9,066 nucleotides of DNA from Methanomassiliicoccales archaeon PtaB.Bin134 (GTDB taxonomy: Archaea > Thermoplasmatota > Thermoplasmata > Methanomassiliicoccales > UBA472): positions 1 through 9,066 of the forward strand of contig MVPZ01000082.1 in the NCBI GenBank assembly GCA_002067045.1, given 5' to 3'. The notes beneath the pieces were generated by a model, which had not been told where the DNA came from, made no database searches, and saw only the letters and a list, made by a program, of their open reading frames with translations. Numbering within the stretch: the stretch's first letter is position 1; every line of letters starts with the position of its first letter. A program made the position numbers and the translations under genes. Shown here piece by piece: positions 1 to 6,416 of this stretch.

Positions 1-105
1 AAGGCCCAGGGCATCGACCGCGAGGAGATGGACGCCATCGCCGGTATCCTCCTGGACAAGGGGTTCGTATACGAGCCAGTGCTCGGTCGCATGAGAAAAA
101 TATAA
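1..105 (+). CDS. C-terminal fragment of an unidentified protein (possible winged-helix tail, MCM-like)
   Basis: An open frame enters from the left edge and stops at TAA (103-105), giving 34 residues. The fragment has a short acidic helix (REEMDAIAGILLDKG) followed by FVYEPVLGRMRKI. A helix followed by 'G.iYEP..G..rk' at the extreme C-terminus resembles the wing of C-terminal winged-helix domains, such as the one ending archaeal MCM helicases. That resemblance is from memory and the fragment is too short to settle it. Codons are GC-rich at third positions (GCC, ATC, CTG, GAC, AAG), like the confirmed genes. A terminator follows directly. Confidence is high that it is coding and low for its identity. 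Confidence 0.6.
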   Translation, partial: KAQGIDREEMDAIAGILLDKGFVYEPVLGRMRKI

Positions 106-148
106 AAAACGGGAAGAGGTTTTTTTCCAAACCTTTTTCTTCCTTTTT
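101..148. terminator. Bidirectional hairpin/T-tract terminator between convergent genes
   Basis: An imperfect inverted repeat has arms 112-122 (GGAAGA then GGTTT) and 129-143 (AAACC, a 4-nt bulge, TCTTCC), with a 6-nt loop. On the + strand it is followed by T5 (144-148). On the - strand it is followed by U6 from the A-run at 104-109, and then a further U-run. This suits transcription ending from both sides: the gene stopping at 105 and the leftward gene stopping at 147. Archaeal termination depends mainly on the T-tracts, so the hairpin may be secondary. Confidence 0.6.
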
Positions 149-1124
149 ACCGGAGCTGCGCCATCAGCTGGTCCTCGAACTGCCACTGCGCGGTGAAGTG
201 GTCGTTGAGGTCCTTGATGATGAAGTAGTACCAGACGAAGACCACAATGCCGAAGAGCAGGGTCAGGATCAGCAGCAGTATGTTGGGCCTCTCCTTAAGG
301 GTGCTCCAGGAGGGGGTCATTATGTTGATCCCCAGCTTCTGGCAGGCGGCCTGGGTGTACTGGGTGAAGGCGTGCCACCTGCGGTCGTGGTCGAACGGGT
401 ACTCGGCCAGGAAGTACATGACCAGGTAGTTCAGGAGCGGGAGCAGGCTGATGATGGTCCACAGGACCGGGGTCCTCTCCTTCTCCTTGTACATGGCCTC
501 CTGGTTGATGCTCTCCAGGGCGGATATCTCGTTGGCGATAAGCTGGGCCCTTCCGGTCTCGGCGCCCTTCTCCTTAAGATAGGAGATGACCGCCATGCGC
601 AGCGCCATCTCGCGCTTGCGGTGGTCGTCCATCCTCTTGAGCAGCTTGTAGTTGAGCAAGGCGAACAGCACTACGCCGATGGGAAGCGCTATCATGAAGC
701 CCCAGAACCCGAGCAATATGGTCAACACAATGCCGATGACCCCTGCGATGATCAGGGACACGACCGGCCACAGGATCCATATGCCGCTCATGATCACATC
801 GGTCATGTTGCGGTTCTGGATGGCGCCGGCGATCTGCCCCTTGGCCCCGCCGTACGATTGACCGTAGGGCTGGCCTGGAGCCCCATATGCGGGTGCTCCG
901 TAAGCGGGCGCTGGCTGCTGCCATCCACCCTGCGGGGGCTGCTGGTAGCCTTGTTGAGGCGGCTGCTGCTGATAGTTCTGAGGCGGCTGCTGCTGATATC
1001 CCTGCTGAGGCGGCTGCTCAGCATACTGGGATGGAGCGCTGATGCTCCTCCCGCAGCCCTGACAGAACTGGGCGTCGGCGTTGGCCAACTTCCCACAGTA
1101 GGGACACGTCTTTGTTCCGTCCAT
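147..1124 (-). CDS. Zinc-ribbon membrane protein with Q/P/Y-rich linker
   Basis: The 325-residue protein has three parts. Residues 7-24 form a zinc ribbon (CPYC...CQGC; Cys7, Cys10, Cys21, Cys24). Residues about 30-95 are a disordered linker rich in Gln, Pro, Gly and Tyr, with near-tandem QQPPQQGYQ-like units and an AYGAP pair. The rest is a membrane domain with likely helices near 113-137, 139-158, 219-241 and 281-303. A charged segment (about 160-218) separates the helix pairs. The last helix, followed by a KDLNDHF-type tail, recalls DUF4234-like membrane proteins, but that is a weak impression. No catalytic motif is visible. Zinc ribbon plus linker plus membrane domain is a common archaeal layout of unknown function. 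The start ATG at 1122-1124 is preceded by GGGAGAGAT and a TATA box, and the ribbon begins at once after it. Confidence 0.85.
   Translation of the reverse strand: MDGTKTCPYCGKLANADAQFCQGCGRSISAPSQYAEQPPQQGYQQQPPQNYQQQPPQQGYQQPPQGGWQQPAPAYGAPAYGAPGQPYGQSYGGAKGQIAGAIQNRNMTDVIMSGIWILWPVVSLIIAGVIGIVLTILLGFWGFMIALPIGVVLFALLNYKLLKRMDDHRKREMALRMAVISYLKEKGAETGRAQLIANEISALESINQEAMYKEKERTPVLWTIISLLPLLNYLVMYFLAEYPFDHDRRWHAFTQYTQAACQKLGINIMTPSWSTLKERPNILLLILTLLFGIVVFVWYYFIIKDLNDHFTAQWQFEDQLMAQLR
955..1020 (-). repeat. Short tandem repeats encoding QQPPQ-type units
   Basis: On the + strand a TGAGGCGGCTGCTGCTGATA-like unit begins at 955, 979 and 1006 (spacing 24 and 27 bp; the third copy is shortened). Read leftward, these units encode the repeated QQPPQQGYQ / QQPPQNYQ segment of the linker in the zinc-ribbon membrane protein. 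The two full copies are identical at DNA level over 20 bases, which suggests recent duplication or slippage, so linker length probably varies between strains. Confidence 0.7.
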
Positions 1125-1194
1125 AATGATCTCTCCCTTGAATAGCCCCCTCTGGGAGGGCCAATCGGTATATGTATTTCACTATATATTTAAA
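1125..1194 (-). promoter_or_regulatory. Promoter and leader of the zinc-ribbon membrane protein gene
   Basis: Read on the - strand, TTTAAATATATAG (1182-1194) is a good archaeal TATA box. Transcription would start near 1162, giving a leader of about 37 nt. The leader opens with GGCCCTC and a small hairpin, CCCTC/GAGGG (1156-1160 with 1148-1152, 3-nt loop). A GGGAGAG ribosome site lies just before the ATG. The gene therefore has its own promoter after the MEMO gene ends at 1210. Confidence 0.6.
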
Positions 1195-1209
1195 GCATCG
1201 ATGGGTGGG

Positions 1210-2028
1210 CTACCTCTCCACCACCGCCGCCGCGTACCCCACCACGTCACCCATCGGCCTCACGTCCCCGGAGTTCCCGTAGTGCAGCAGCCGGGCCTTC
1301 CTCCCGCCGCAGGCAAGCAGCATGGTGGCCACCGGACCGGGCCCGCACATACTTATGTCGTTCACCTCGACCACTTCCATAACCCCCTCGGGGTCCAGGG
1401 ACAGCAGCCTATCCAGTACCAACCCGTCCCTCTTCTTGGCCACCTCTGGCGACACATAGTGCGAGAGGTCTGAAGAGGCCATGAACATCACGTCCTTGCC
1501 CTTGCACGCCTCGCGCAGCACCCTAGCCGTCTCCCTGGCCATGATGATGTCCTGCTGACCCATCACCACCGGGACCACCTTGACCTCCGGGGACAGGTAC
1601 TGCAGGAACGGAAGCTGCACCTCCAGGCTGTGCTCGTAGAGGTGGGCGGCGCGGTCGATCTCCACCACGCCCCTCAATCGCGACACTATGTCCCGGTCAA
1701 CACCGACCACCCCCAGAGGGGTCTCGAAGTCCTCGCTGCTGACCGAAACGGGCCTTCCATATCCTGTATGGTTCGGGCCGATGATCACCACGGTCTCCGG
1801 CAACCCGTCCGCGGCCATCTCCGCATAGACGTGGGCGGCCACCGGGCCGGAGAAGACCAGCCCGGCATGAGGGACCATCGCCCCCACCAGCTTCCTGTTC
1901 CCCTGCTTTTCCACCTCCGGCAGCCGTCCGGGACCGAGGGGGGAAAGGAAGCAACGCTCCAGCTCCTTGACCAGGGCGCTCTTGGACGATGAGTAGAACT
2001 GACCAGCGACGGCCGCTCGGCGAACCAT
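1210..2028 (-). CDS. MEMO family protein (AmmeMemoRadiSam system protein B)
   Basis: The 272-residue protein is full length for the MEMO1/AmmeMemoRadiSam-B family. The family start RRAAVAGQFY is at residue 3 onward. VPHAGLVFSG (His54), GPNHTGYG (His87), EHSLEVQLPFLQ (132-143), ASSDLSHY (184-191) and Cys228 in SMCGPGP follow. His54, His87 and Cys228 match the metal-binding His/His/Cys set described for human MEMO1. Members resemble ring-opening dioxygenases; the archaeal role is not settled, though the family often travels with AMMECR1 and a radical SAM protein, neither of which is in this window. It lies 39 bp after rps2, with no TATA box and no clear ribosome site between, so it is probably co-transcribed. 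A memo gene after rps2 is a recurrent archaeal arrangement. The stop is TAG. Confidence 0.93.
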   Translation of the reverse strand: MVRRAAVAGQFYSSSKSALVKELERCFLSPLGPGRLPEVEKQGNRKLVGAMVPHAGLVFSGPVAAHVYAEMAADGLPETVVIIGPNHTGYGRPVSVSSEDFETPLGVVGVDRDIVSRLRGVVEIDRAAHLYEHSLEVQLPFLQYLSPEVKVVPVVMGQQDIIMARETARVLREACKGKDVMFMASSDLSHYVSPEVAKKRDGLVLDRLLSLDPEGVMEVVEVNDISMCGPGPVATMLLACGGRKARLLHYGNSGDVRPMGDVVGYAAAVVER

Positions 2029-2067
2029 ATAAGAAAATAGGGAAAGGGAGTTGAAAAGGGTTGGGGT

Positions 2068-2679
2068 TTACAAACTGGCTTCGAAGTCGTCGATGCCCAG
2101 CTTGAAATCCTCGTCCCTGACCAGCTGTCCACGCTCCTTGAGGATCTCGCGGGTCAGCAGCCAGTAGACGCAGGCCAGGGAGCGCCTCCCCTTGTTGTTG
2201 GTGGGGATGACCAGGTCCACGTTCCTGGTCTCATTGTTGGCGTCGCACAGGGCTACGATCGGGATGCCCACGTTGAGGGCCTCGGCGACGGCCTGCTGGT
2301 CGGCTGCGGGGTCGGTCACCACTATCACATCGGGCTCGATGTAGCGGTTCAGGACCGGGTTGGTCAGGGAACCGGGGATGAGCCTCTCCTCGAAGTACAT
2401 GGCGCCTATGGCCTTGGACATGACCCTCACGGGCTTCTGGCCATACTGCCTGGCGGAAACGACCAGTATGCGGTCGGCCTTGAATCGGGAAAGGAACTTG
2501 GCCGCGGCCCTGATGCGGACATCGGTCTGCTTGACGTCCATGACGTACAGGCCATCGGTCCTGACCTTGAAGATGAAATCCTTCATGTCAGCACTCTTCT
2601 GCTGGGTGCCAATGTGGACGCCGGAGGTCAGATACACGTCCTCCGGTACGAGAAGATCGGTCTTGGTCTCGTCGCTCAT
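2068..2679 (-). CDS. rps2: 30S ribosomal protein S2 (uS2)
   Basis: The 203-residue protein is a small-subunit ribosomal protein of archaeal type. Recognisable S2 blocks in order are [22 protein letters not shown] (about 16-37), [75 protein letters not shown], and [15 protein letters not shown] near the C-terminus. uS2 binds 16S rRNA at the back of the 30S subunit and is needed for mature subunits. The ATG at 2677-2679 lies 10 bp after the rpoK stop. Its ribosome site GAGGT (2687-2691) overlaps that TGA, which argues for coupled translation with rpoK. Length and ends are normal for an archaeal S2. Confidence 0.97.
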   Translation of the reverse strand: MSDETKTDLLVPEDVYLTSGVHIGTQQKSADMKDFIFKVRTDGLYVMDVKQTDVRIRAAAKFLSRFKADRILVVSARQYGQKPVRVMSKAIGAMYFEERLIPGSLTNPVLNRYIEPDVIVVTDPAADQQAVAEALNVGIPIVALCDANNETRNVDLVIPTNNKGRRSLACVYWLLTREILKERGQLVRDEDFKLGIDDFEASL

Positions 2680-2689
2680 TTCAATAACC

Positions 2690-2863
2690 TCATTTATCGC
2701 GCTTTACCGTTATCGGGATAATACCCTTGTCGAACTCCAATTGAGAAATTGTGATCGGGTCGATCATCCCTTCAGGGATCTCTAGAAGCACAGGCGCGCC
2801 TAGGGATATCTGAAGTGCCCTGGCACCGATAATGCGCGCCTTCTCAAATCTAGTATACTTCAT
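2690..2863 (-). CDS. rpoK: DNA-directed RNA polymerase subunit K (Rpo6)
   Basis: This 57-residue ORF reads [18 protein letters not shown] and continues with a [18 protein letters not shown] block and [12 protein letters not shown]. That is the conserved core of archaeal subunit K, the homologue of bacterial omega and eukaryotic Rpb6, which helps assemble and stabilise the polymerase. The protein is essentially just that core, as is normal for archaea. The start is supported by GGTGA (2868-2872) four bases upstream and a TATA box at about 2905-2915. It is first in a leftward unit with rps2 and the MEMO gene. Archaeal rpoK is often next to rpoN and enolase genes; neither is here, and the upstream neighbours are leuD and leuC. 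Confidence 0.95.
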   Translation of the reverse strand: MKYTRFEKARIIGARALQISLGAPVLLEIPEGMIDPITISQLEFDKGIIPITVKRDK

Positions 2864-2915
2864 GAATTCACCATAAGGGGGAGTGTCCCCATATTAGCGA
2901 GGGGCTTATAAATTT
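2864..2915 (-). promoter_or_regulatory. Promoter and ribosome site of the rpoK-rps2-MEMO unit
   Basis: On the - strand AAATTTATAAG (2905-2915) is a TATA box preceded by an A-rich stretch. A start near 2884-2886 would give a leader of about 20 nt. GGTGA (2868-2872) pairs with the 16S anti-SD core, four bases before the rpoK ATG. The box lies within the roughly 160-bp gap after leuD, where no U-rich terminator is visible, so leuCD read-through is also possible. Confidence 0.65.
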
Positions 2916-3024
2916 TTTCACGACCTTCGCAGGGCATGCCAGACACCGATTTGCCGGGTTTTTCAGGGGGTGCCCGAAGACCTGCCTGCATCCACCCAAC
3001 CCTTCCCCACTTATATAACTTCCT

Positions 3025-3507
3025 CTAGCGGAAGCGCTTGGCGGTATGGGCGACCAGCCCTCCTTCCTTCAGGATCTCCAGGAGGAAACCGGGCAGGGGC
3101 TCGAACTTGGCAGTGGCCCCACTGGTCTCGTTGACCAGTATCCCCTTCTCCAGGTTGATCAGGGCGACATCGCCCTTTTCGAACATCCCGGTGGCGTCGC
3201 ATTCGATCACAGGCAGACCGACGTTGACGGCGTTCCTGAAGAATATGCGCGCGAAGCTCACCGCCACCACCGCCCCTACGCCTGCTCCCTTCAAGGCCAG
3301 GGGGGCCTGCTCCCTGCTCGACCCGCACCCGAAGTTCCTACCTGCAACGATTATATCCCCGTAGGACACCTCCTTGGCAAAGCTTGCGTCCAGGTCCTCC
3401 AGGGCATGCCTGGCCATGTTCTTGACGTCGTAATCGTCCAGATACCGGCCGGGTATGATCACGTCTGTGTTCACGTGGTCGCCGTACCTCCATACCCTGC
3501 CCCTCAT
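3025..3507 (-). CDS. leuD: Isopropylmalate/homoaconitate isomerase-type small subunit
   Basis: The 160-residue protein is the swivelling small subunit of an aconitase-family hydro-lyase. It shows GDHVNTDVIIPGRYLDD (9-25), SYGDIIVAGRNFGCGSSREQAP (48-69), SFARIFFRNAVNVGLPVIEC (84-103) and PLPGFLLEILKEGGLVAHT. With LeuC it would isomerise a 2- to 3-hydroxy dicarboxylate: 2-isopropylmalate in leucine synthesis, or a citramalate- or homocitrate-derived substrate in isoleucine or coenzyme B synthesis. The tetrapeptide at the substrate loop is YLDD (22-25), not the YLRT reported for the Methanocaldococcus homoaconitase nor the YLVY of its isopropylmalate enzyme, so the substrate is open. The start overlaps the leuC stop as ATGA and has a strong GGAGGTG site. 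The stop is TAG. Confidence 0.92.
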   Translation of the reverse strand: MRGRVWRYGDHVNTDVIIPGRYLDDYDVKNMARHALEDLDASFAKEVSYGDIIVAGRNFGCGSSREQAPLALKGAGVGAVVAVSFARIFFRNAVNVGLPVIECDATGMFEKGDVALINLEKGILVNETSGATAKFEPLPGFLLEILKEGGLVAHTAKRFR

Positions 3508-4763
3508 GCCCACACCTCCCGGGGGTCGGCTATCGCGCCCTTGAGGGCCGAAGCGGCCACCGTGGCCGGGGAGGCCAGGTACACCTCCGAATCCGGAGAG
3601 CCCATCCTTCCGCGGAAGTTGCGGTTGGTGGTGGCTATGCACCTCTCCCCTGGGGCGAGAAGCCCCTGGTGGGCGCCCAGGCATGGCCCGCAGCCCGGGT
3701 TGGTGACTATCGCGCCGGAGCGCACCAGGGAGGACAGTATGCCGCTGTCCGCGGCCCATAGGTAGACCTCCCGGGAGGCGGGGACGATTATGAGGCGAGT
3801 GCCATCGGCCACCCTCCTCCCGCGCAGAACATTCTCCGCCGCCAGCAGGTCCTCGGCCCGGCCGTTGGTGCAGGAGCCGATGACCGCCTGGTCCATGGGT
3901 ATGCCGGCCATCTCCTCCACCGGTTTGACGTTGTCCACGGAGTGAGGATAGGCCACCTGCGGAGACAGGCCGGTCAGGTCCATGTCGAACTCCTTTTCCA
4001 CCGTAGCGTCTGGATCCGAGAGGACAGGGGTCCATTCCGCCTCGGTCCTTCCCCTCAGGTAGTCCTTGGTCTTGTGGTCAGGGAAGGCCACCCCGGCCTT
4101 GGCCCCCATCTCCATGCTCATGTTGCACATGGTCATCCGGCCGGAGACGGACATCTCGTCCACCACCGGACCGACGAACTCCGTGCAGCGGTAATCGCAG
4201 CCGTCCGCCCCCATCTCCCCGATGAGGTGCAGTATCGCGTCCTTGGCCGAGACCGGCCCTTCCAGCTTACCGGTCAAATTAAAGCGGAAGGTCTGCGGGA
4301 CCTTCATCCACAGTTCACCGGTGGCCCATACGGCGGCCATCTCCGTAGCCCCTATGCCGGTGGAGAAGGCCCCCAGCGCCCCGTAGGTGGTGGTATGCGA
4401 ATCGGTTCCCACGATAAGCATGCCCGGGCGGACATGCCCCTTCTCCGGCAGCACCTGATGGCATATCCCTTCCCGCAGGTCGTAGAAGTTCGGCAGCCCC
4501 TCGGCCCTCACGAACCTGCGCACGGACTGATGGCCCTCGGCCGCCTTGGTGGTGTTGGCGGGGATGCGGTGATCGAACAGCAGGACCACCTTCTCCGGGT
4601 CCCACAGTGAGCTGGCCCCTATCTCCTTGAAGGCCCTTAGCACCAGCGCGGCGTTCTCGTGGGACATGGCCAGGTCGATCTTGGCCGAAATGATGTCCCC
4701 CGGGAACACATCCCTCCCGCTGGCCCTGGAAAGCACCTTCTGCGCGAAGGTCATGGCTGCCAT
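3504..4763 (-). CDS. leuC: Isopropylmalate/homoaconitate isomerase-type large subunit
   Basis: The protein (419 residues from this start) is the catalytic, iron-sulfur half of an aconitase-family isomerase. It has MTFAQKVLSRASG, a DLAMSHENAA block, FDHRIPANTTKAAEGH, VGTDSHTTTYGALGAFSTGIG, IGSCTNGR (Cys298) and NPGCGPCLG (Cys358, Cys361), then NRNFRGRMGSP. The three cysteines are the expected [4Fe-4S] ligands. An upstream ATG at 4805 would add 14 residues (MEKRIYPASLFDAN). I prefer 4763: the extra codons are AT-rich (AAA, CGA, ATA, TAT, TTG, TTT), unlike the gene; family members start close to MTxAxK; and a TATA-like AATATAT is centred 28 bp before 4763, fitting a leaderless message. It forms an operon with leuD. 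IPM isomerase and homoaconitase cannot be separated from this subunit alone. Confidence 0.92.
   Translation of the reverse strand: MAAMTFAQKVLSRASGRDVFPGDIISAKIDLAMSHENAALVLRAFKEIGASSLWDPEKVVLLFDHRIPANTTKAAEGHQSVRRFVRAEGLPNFYDLREGICHQVLPEKGHVRPGMLIVGTDSHTTTYGALGAFSTGIGATEMAAVWATGELWMKVPQTFRFNLTGKLEGPVSAKDAILHLIGEMGADGCDYRCTEFVGPVVDEMSVSGRMTMCNMSMEMGAKAGVAFPDHKTKDYLRGRTEAEWTPVLSDPDATVEKEFDMDLTGLSPQVAYPHSVDNVKPVEEMAGIPMDQAVIGSCTNGRAEDLLAAENVLRGRRVADGTRLIIVPASREVYLWAADSGILSSLVRSGAIVTNPGCGPCLGAHQGLLAPGERCIATTNRNFRGRMGSPDSEVYLASPATVAASALKGAIADPREVWA
3513..3519 (-). promoter_or_regulatory. Ribosome binding site of leuD
   Basis: GGAGGTG lies five bases before the ATG at 3505-3507, inside the last codons of leuC. 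It fixes the leuD start and suggests that LeuC and LeuD are made in balanced amounts from one transcript. Confidence 0.75.
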
Positions 4764-4787
4764 GTTTGCGTCAAACAAGCTCGCCGG

Positions 4788-4794
4788 ATATATT
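4788..4794 (-). promoter_or_regulatory. TATA-like box of leuC
   Basis: AATATAT on the - strand is centred about 28 bp before the ATG at 4761-4763. That is the spacing expected for a transcript starting at or next to the start codon. No ribosome site precedes either this ATG or the alternative at 4805. A second AT-rich patch at 4866-4881 could also serve leftward transcription. Confidence 0.5.
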
Positions 4795-4865
4795 CGTTTC
4801 TCCATGACGATGGCTAACCACGGTCCGTTGCGGACGATGGATGCTTTCGTGACCTGATAATCGAG

Positions 4866-4881
4866 CGTATAGAATTATATG
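4866..4881 (+). promoter_or_regulatory. Promoter of the beta-CASP hydrolase gene
   Basis: The AT-rich sequence GTATAGAATTATATGG contains TATA-like motifs, the nearer one centred about 31 bp before the ATG at 4908. Transcription would start near 4903, leaving almost no leader. AAAAGGA just before the ATG is at best a weak ribosome site. This box and the leuC box lie in the same divergent intergenic region. Confidence 0.5.
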
Positions 4882-4907
4882 GCTGCTGGACCGTCCCCAA
4901 AAGGAAC

Positions 4908-6416
4908 ATGAAGATCACGGTCCATGGGGGAGCGGGCACCATAGGAGGGAACAAGGTCCATGTGGACCTTGGGGACCGGGGGCTCTTTTTCGATTTCGGG
5001 GAGCCCTTCGACATCGGCAACCGCTTCTTCACCGAGCTCATGAGGCCCAGGCAGGGACGGGGTATCAAGGACTACCTTCGCCTGGAAATGCTGCCTCCCC
5101 TGGACTGCTATAGGCATGACCTCTTCCCCCGGGATGTGGACCGCGAGGGCCTGGGCCCGGCGAAGGTGGACGCCCTTTTCCTGTCGCACGCGCATTACGA
5201 CCATTACGGGCACGCCGGCTTCCTGAGGGCGGACATACCCATCGTGGCCAGCACCATGACCTATGCCCTACTCCGCTCCTCCCTGGAGCTGCGCAACTCC
5301 TTCGCCCCAACCGACCTCTTCGACCACGTGAAGAAGGTGGGCAAGGAAGACGACCCCCGGGTCCTGGTGTCGACCCGAGGGAAGGACAAGGAGGTCTGCG
5401 GGCACCGCTGGGTTCTGACCGGGGAGGTAATCGATGACGACCCGGGATGGAGGAAGGGTTCCTGCTGCCAAGTGGAGGCGGGAACGGGGGACATCGGCGG
5501 CATGGAATACCGGGCGTTCCCGGTGGACCATTCGGTGTACGGGGCCACGGCCTTCGCTGTCCGCCACGGCGGGGGCGACTGGGTGGTGTACACGGGCGAC
5601 CTCCGGGCCCACGGGGCGAACGGACATTTGACCCAGAAGTTCGCGGAGGGCGCCAGGCAGCTGCACCCGGCGGCCCTGATCATTGAGGGCACCCGCGTGG
5701 GACGGGTATCCGACCAACAGGAGATGACCGAGGCCATGGTCCGGGAGAACTGCCGGGCGGCGGTGGAGGAGAGCGACGGGCTCACCATCGCCGACTTCTC
5801 CGCCAACAACTTCGAGCGCCTGGACTCGTTCATCGGGATCGCCAGGGCCTGCGGGAAGAGGATGGTGGTCACCCACAAGGATGTGGCCTTCCTGGAGAGC
5901 ATTGCCAAGGTCGACGGCAACGTGCGCAAGGACGGGCTGTGGGTGTACCGGTCCCTGAGCGGCGAGGACCTGGACGAGGTGCAGGGGCTCAAGGAGAGGG
6001 GATGGCAGGTGGCGGACCCGGACGATGTGGCCTCCAACCCCCGCGAGTACATGCTGTGCTTCTCCTTCTGGGACATGACCAAGCTCCTGGACCTGGAATG
6101 GAGGGGCGGGACGTACATCTACTCCAACAGCATGGCCTATGACCTGAGGCAGACCGACAACCTGCAGAAGCTCATGAACTGGATAGAGCTGTTGGGTTTC
6201 CGCTGCCGGGGCCTGTCCATGGACGAGGGGAGGCTGGACTTCGAGCGGGGATTCCACGCCTCCGGGCACCTTTCCCCGGAGGACCTGATGGGGCTGGTCG
6301 AACGCGTGGACCCGGAGGTGGTGATACCGGTGCATTGCTCCCATCCCCAGGAGTTCCAGGACCGCTGTCCGGTCCCCTGCATCCTGCCGGAAAAGGGGCG
6401 GCCCATTCTCATATGA
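4908..6416 (+). CDS. Beta-CASP metallo-beta-lactamase hydrolase (RNase J-like)
   Basis: The 502-residue protein has the full metal and beta-CASP motif set. It shows FFDFGEPF (Asp29), SHAHYDHYGH (His94, His96, Asp98, His99), VDHSVYG (His208), YTGDLRAHG (Asp231), IEGTR (motif A Glu260), FHASGHLS (motif B His450) and IPVHCSHP (motif C His476). Beta-CASP enzymes are mostly zinc-dependent nucleases; the HASGH plus IPVH ending is closest to the RNase J group, so RNA processing or decay is the best guess. Differences from ordinary RNase J are VHCSHPQEF in place of VHGE and a long segment between His99 and His208 containing Cys164, Cys186 and Cys187. The start MKITVHGGAGTIGGNK suits the first beta-strand. 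The gene is monocistronic and overlaps the photolyase tail-to-tail by 8 bp. Confidence 0.9.
   Translation: MKITVHGGAGTIGGNKVHVDLGDRGLFFDFGEPFDIGNRFFTELMRPRQGRGIKDYLRLEMLPPLDCYRHDLFPRDVDREGLGPAKVDALFLSHAHYDHYGHAGFLRADIPIVASTMTYALLRSSLELRNSFAPTDLFDHVKKVGKEDDPRVLVSTRGKDKEVCGHRWVLTGEVIDDDPGWRKGSCCQVEAGTGDIGGMEYRAFPVDHSVYGATAFAVRHGGGDWVVYTGDLRAHGANGHLTQKFAEGARQLHPAALIIEGTRVGRVSDQQEMTEAMVRENCRAAVEESDGLTIADFSANNFERLDSFIGIARACGKRMVVTHKDVAFLESIAKVDGNVRKDGLWVYRSLSGEDLDEVQGLKERGWQVADPDDVASNPREYMLCFSFWDMTKLLDLEWRGGTYIYSNSMAYDLRQTDNLQKLMNWIELLGFRCRGLSMDEGRLDFERGFHASGHLSPEDLMGLVERVDPEVVIPVHCSHPQEFQDRCPVPCILPEKGRPILI

Noticed and set aside
198..1145. Long rightward open frame (315 codons) opposite the zinc-ribbon membrane gene
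   Set aside because: It is a mirror of a real gene: no promoter or ribosome site, Leu/Val/Gly-rich composition typical of antisense frames in GC-rich DNA, and no recognisable domain.
5268..6344. Leftward frame of 358 codons opposite the beta-CASP gene
   Set aside because: The rightward frame carries every catalytic motif of a known fold; the leftward one has none and is Pro/His/Val-rich, as expected of an antisense shadow.
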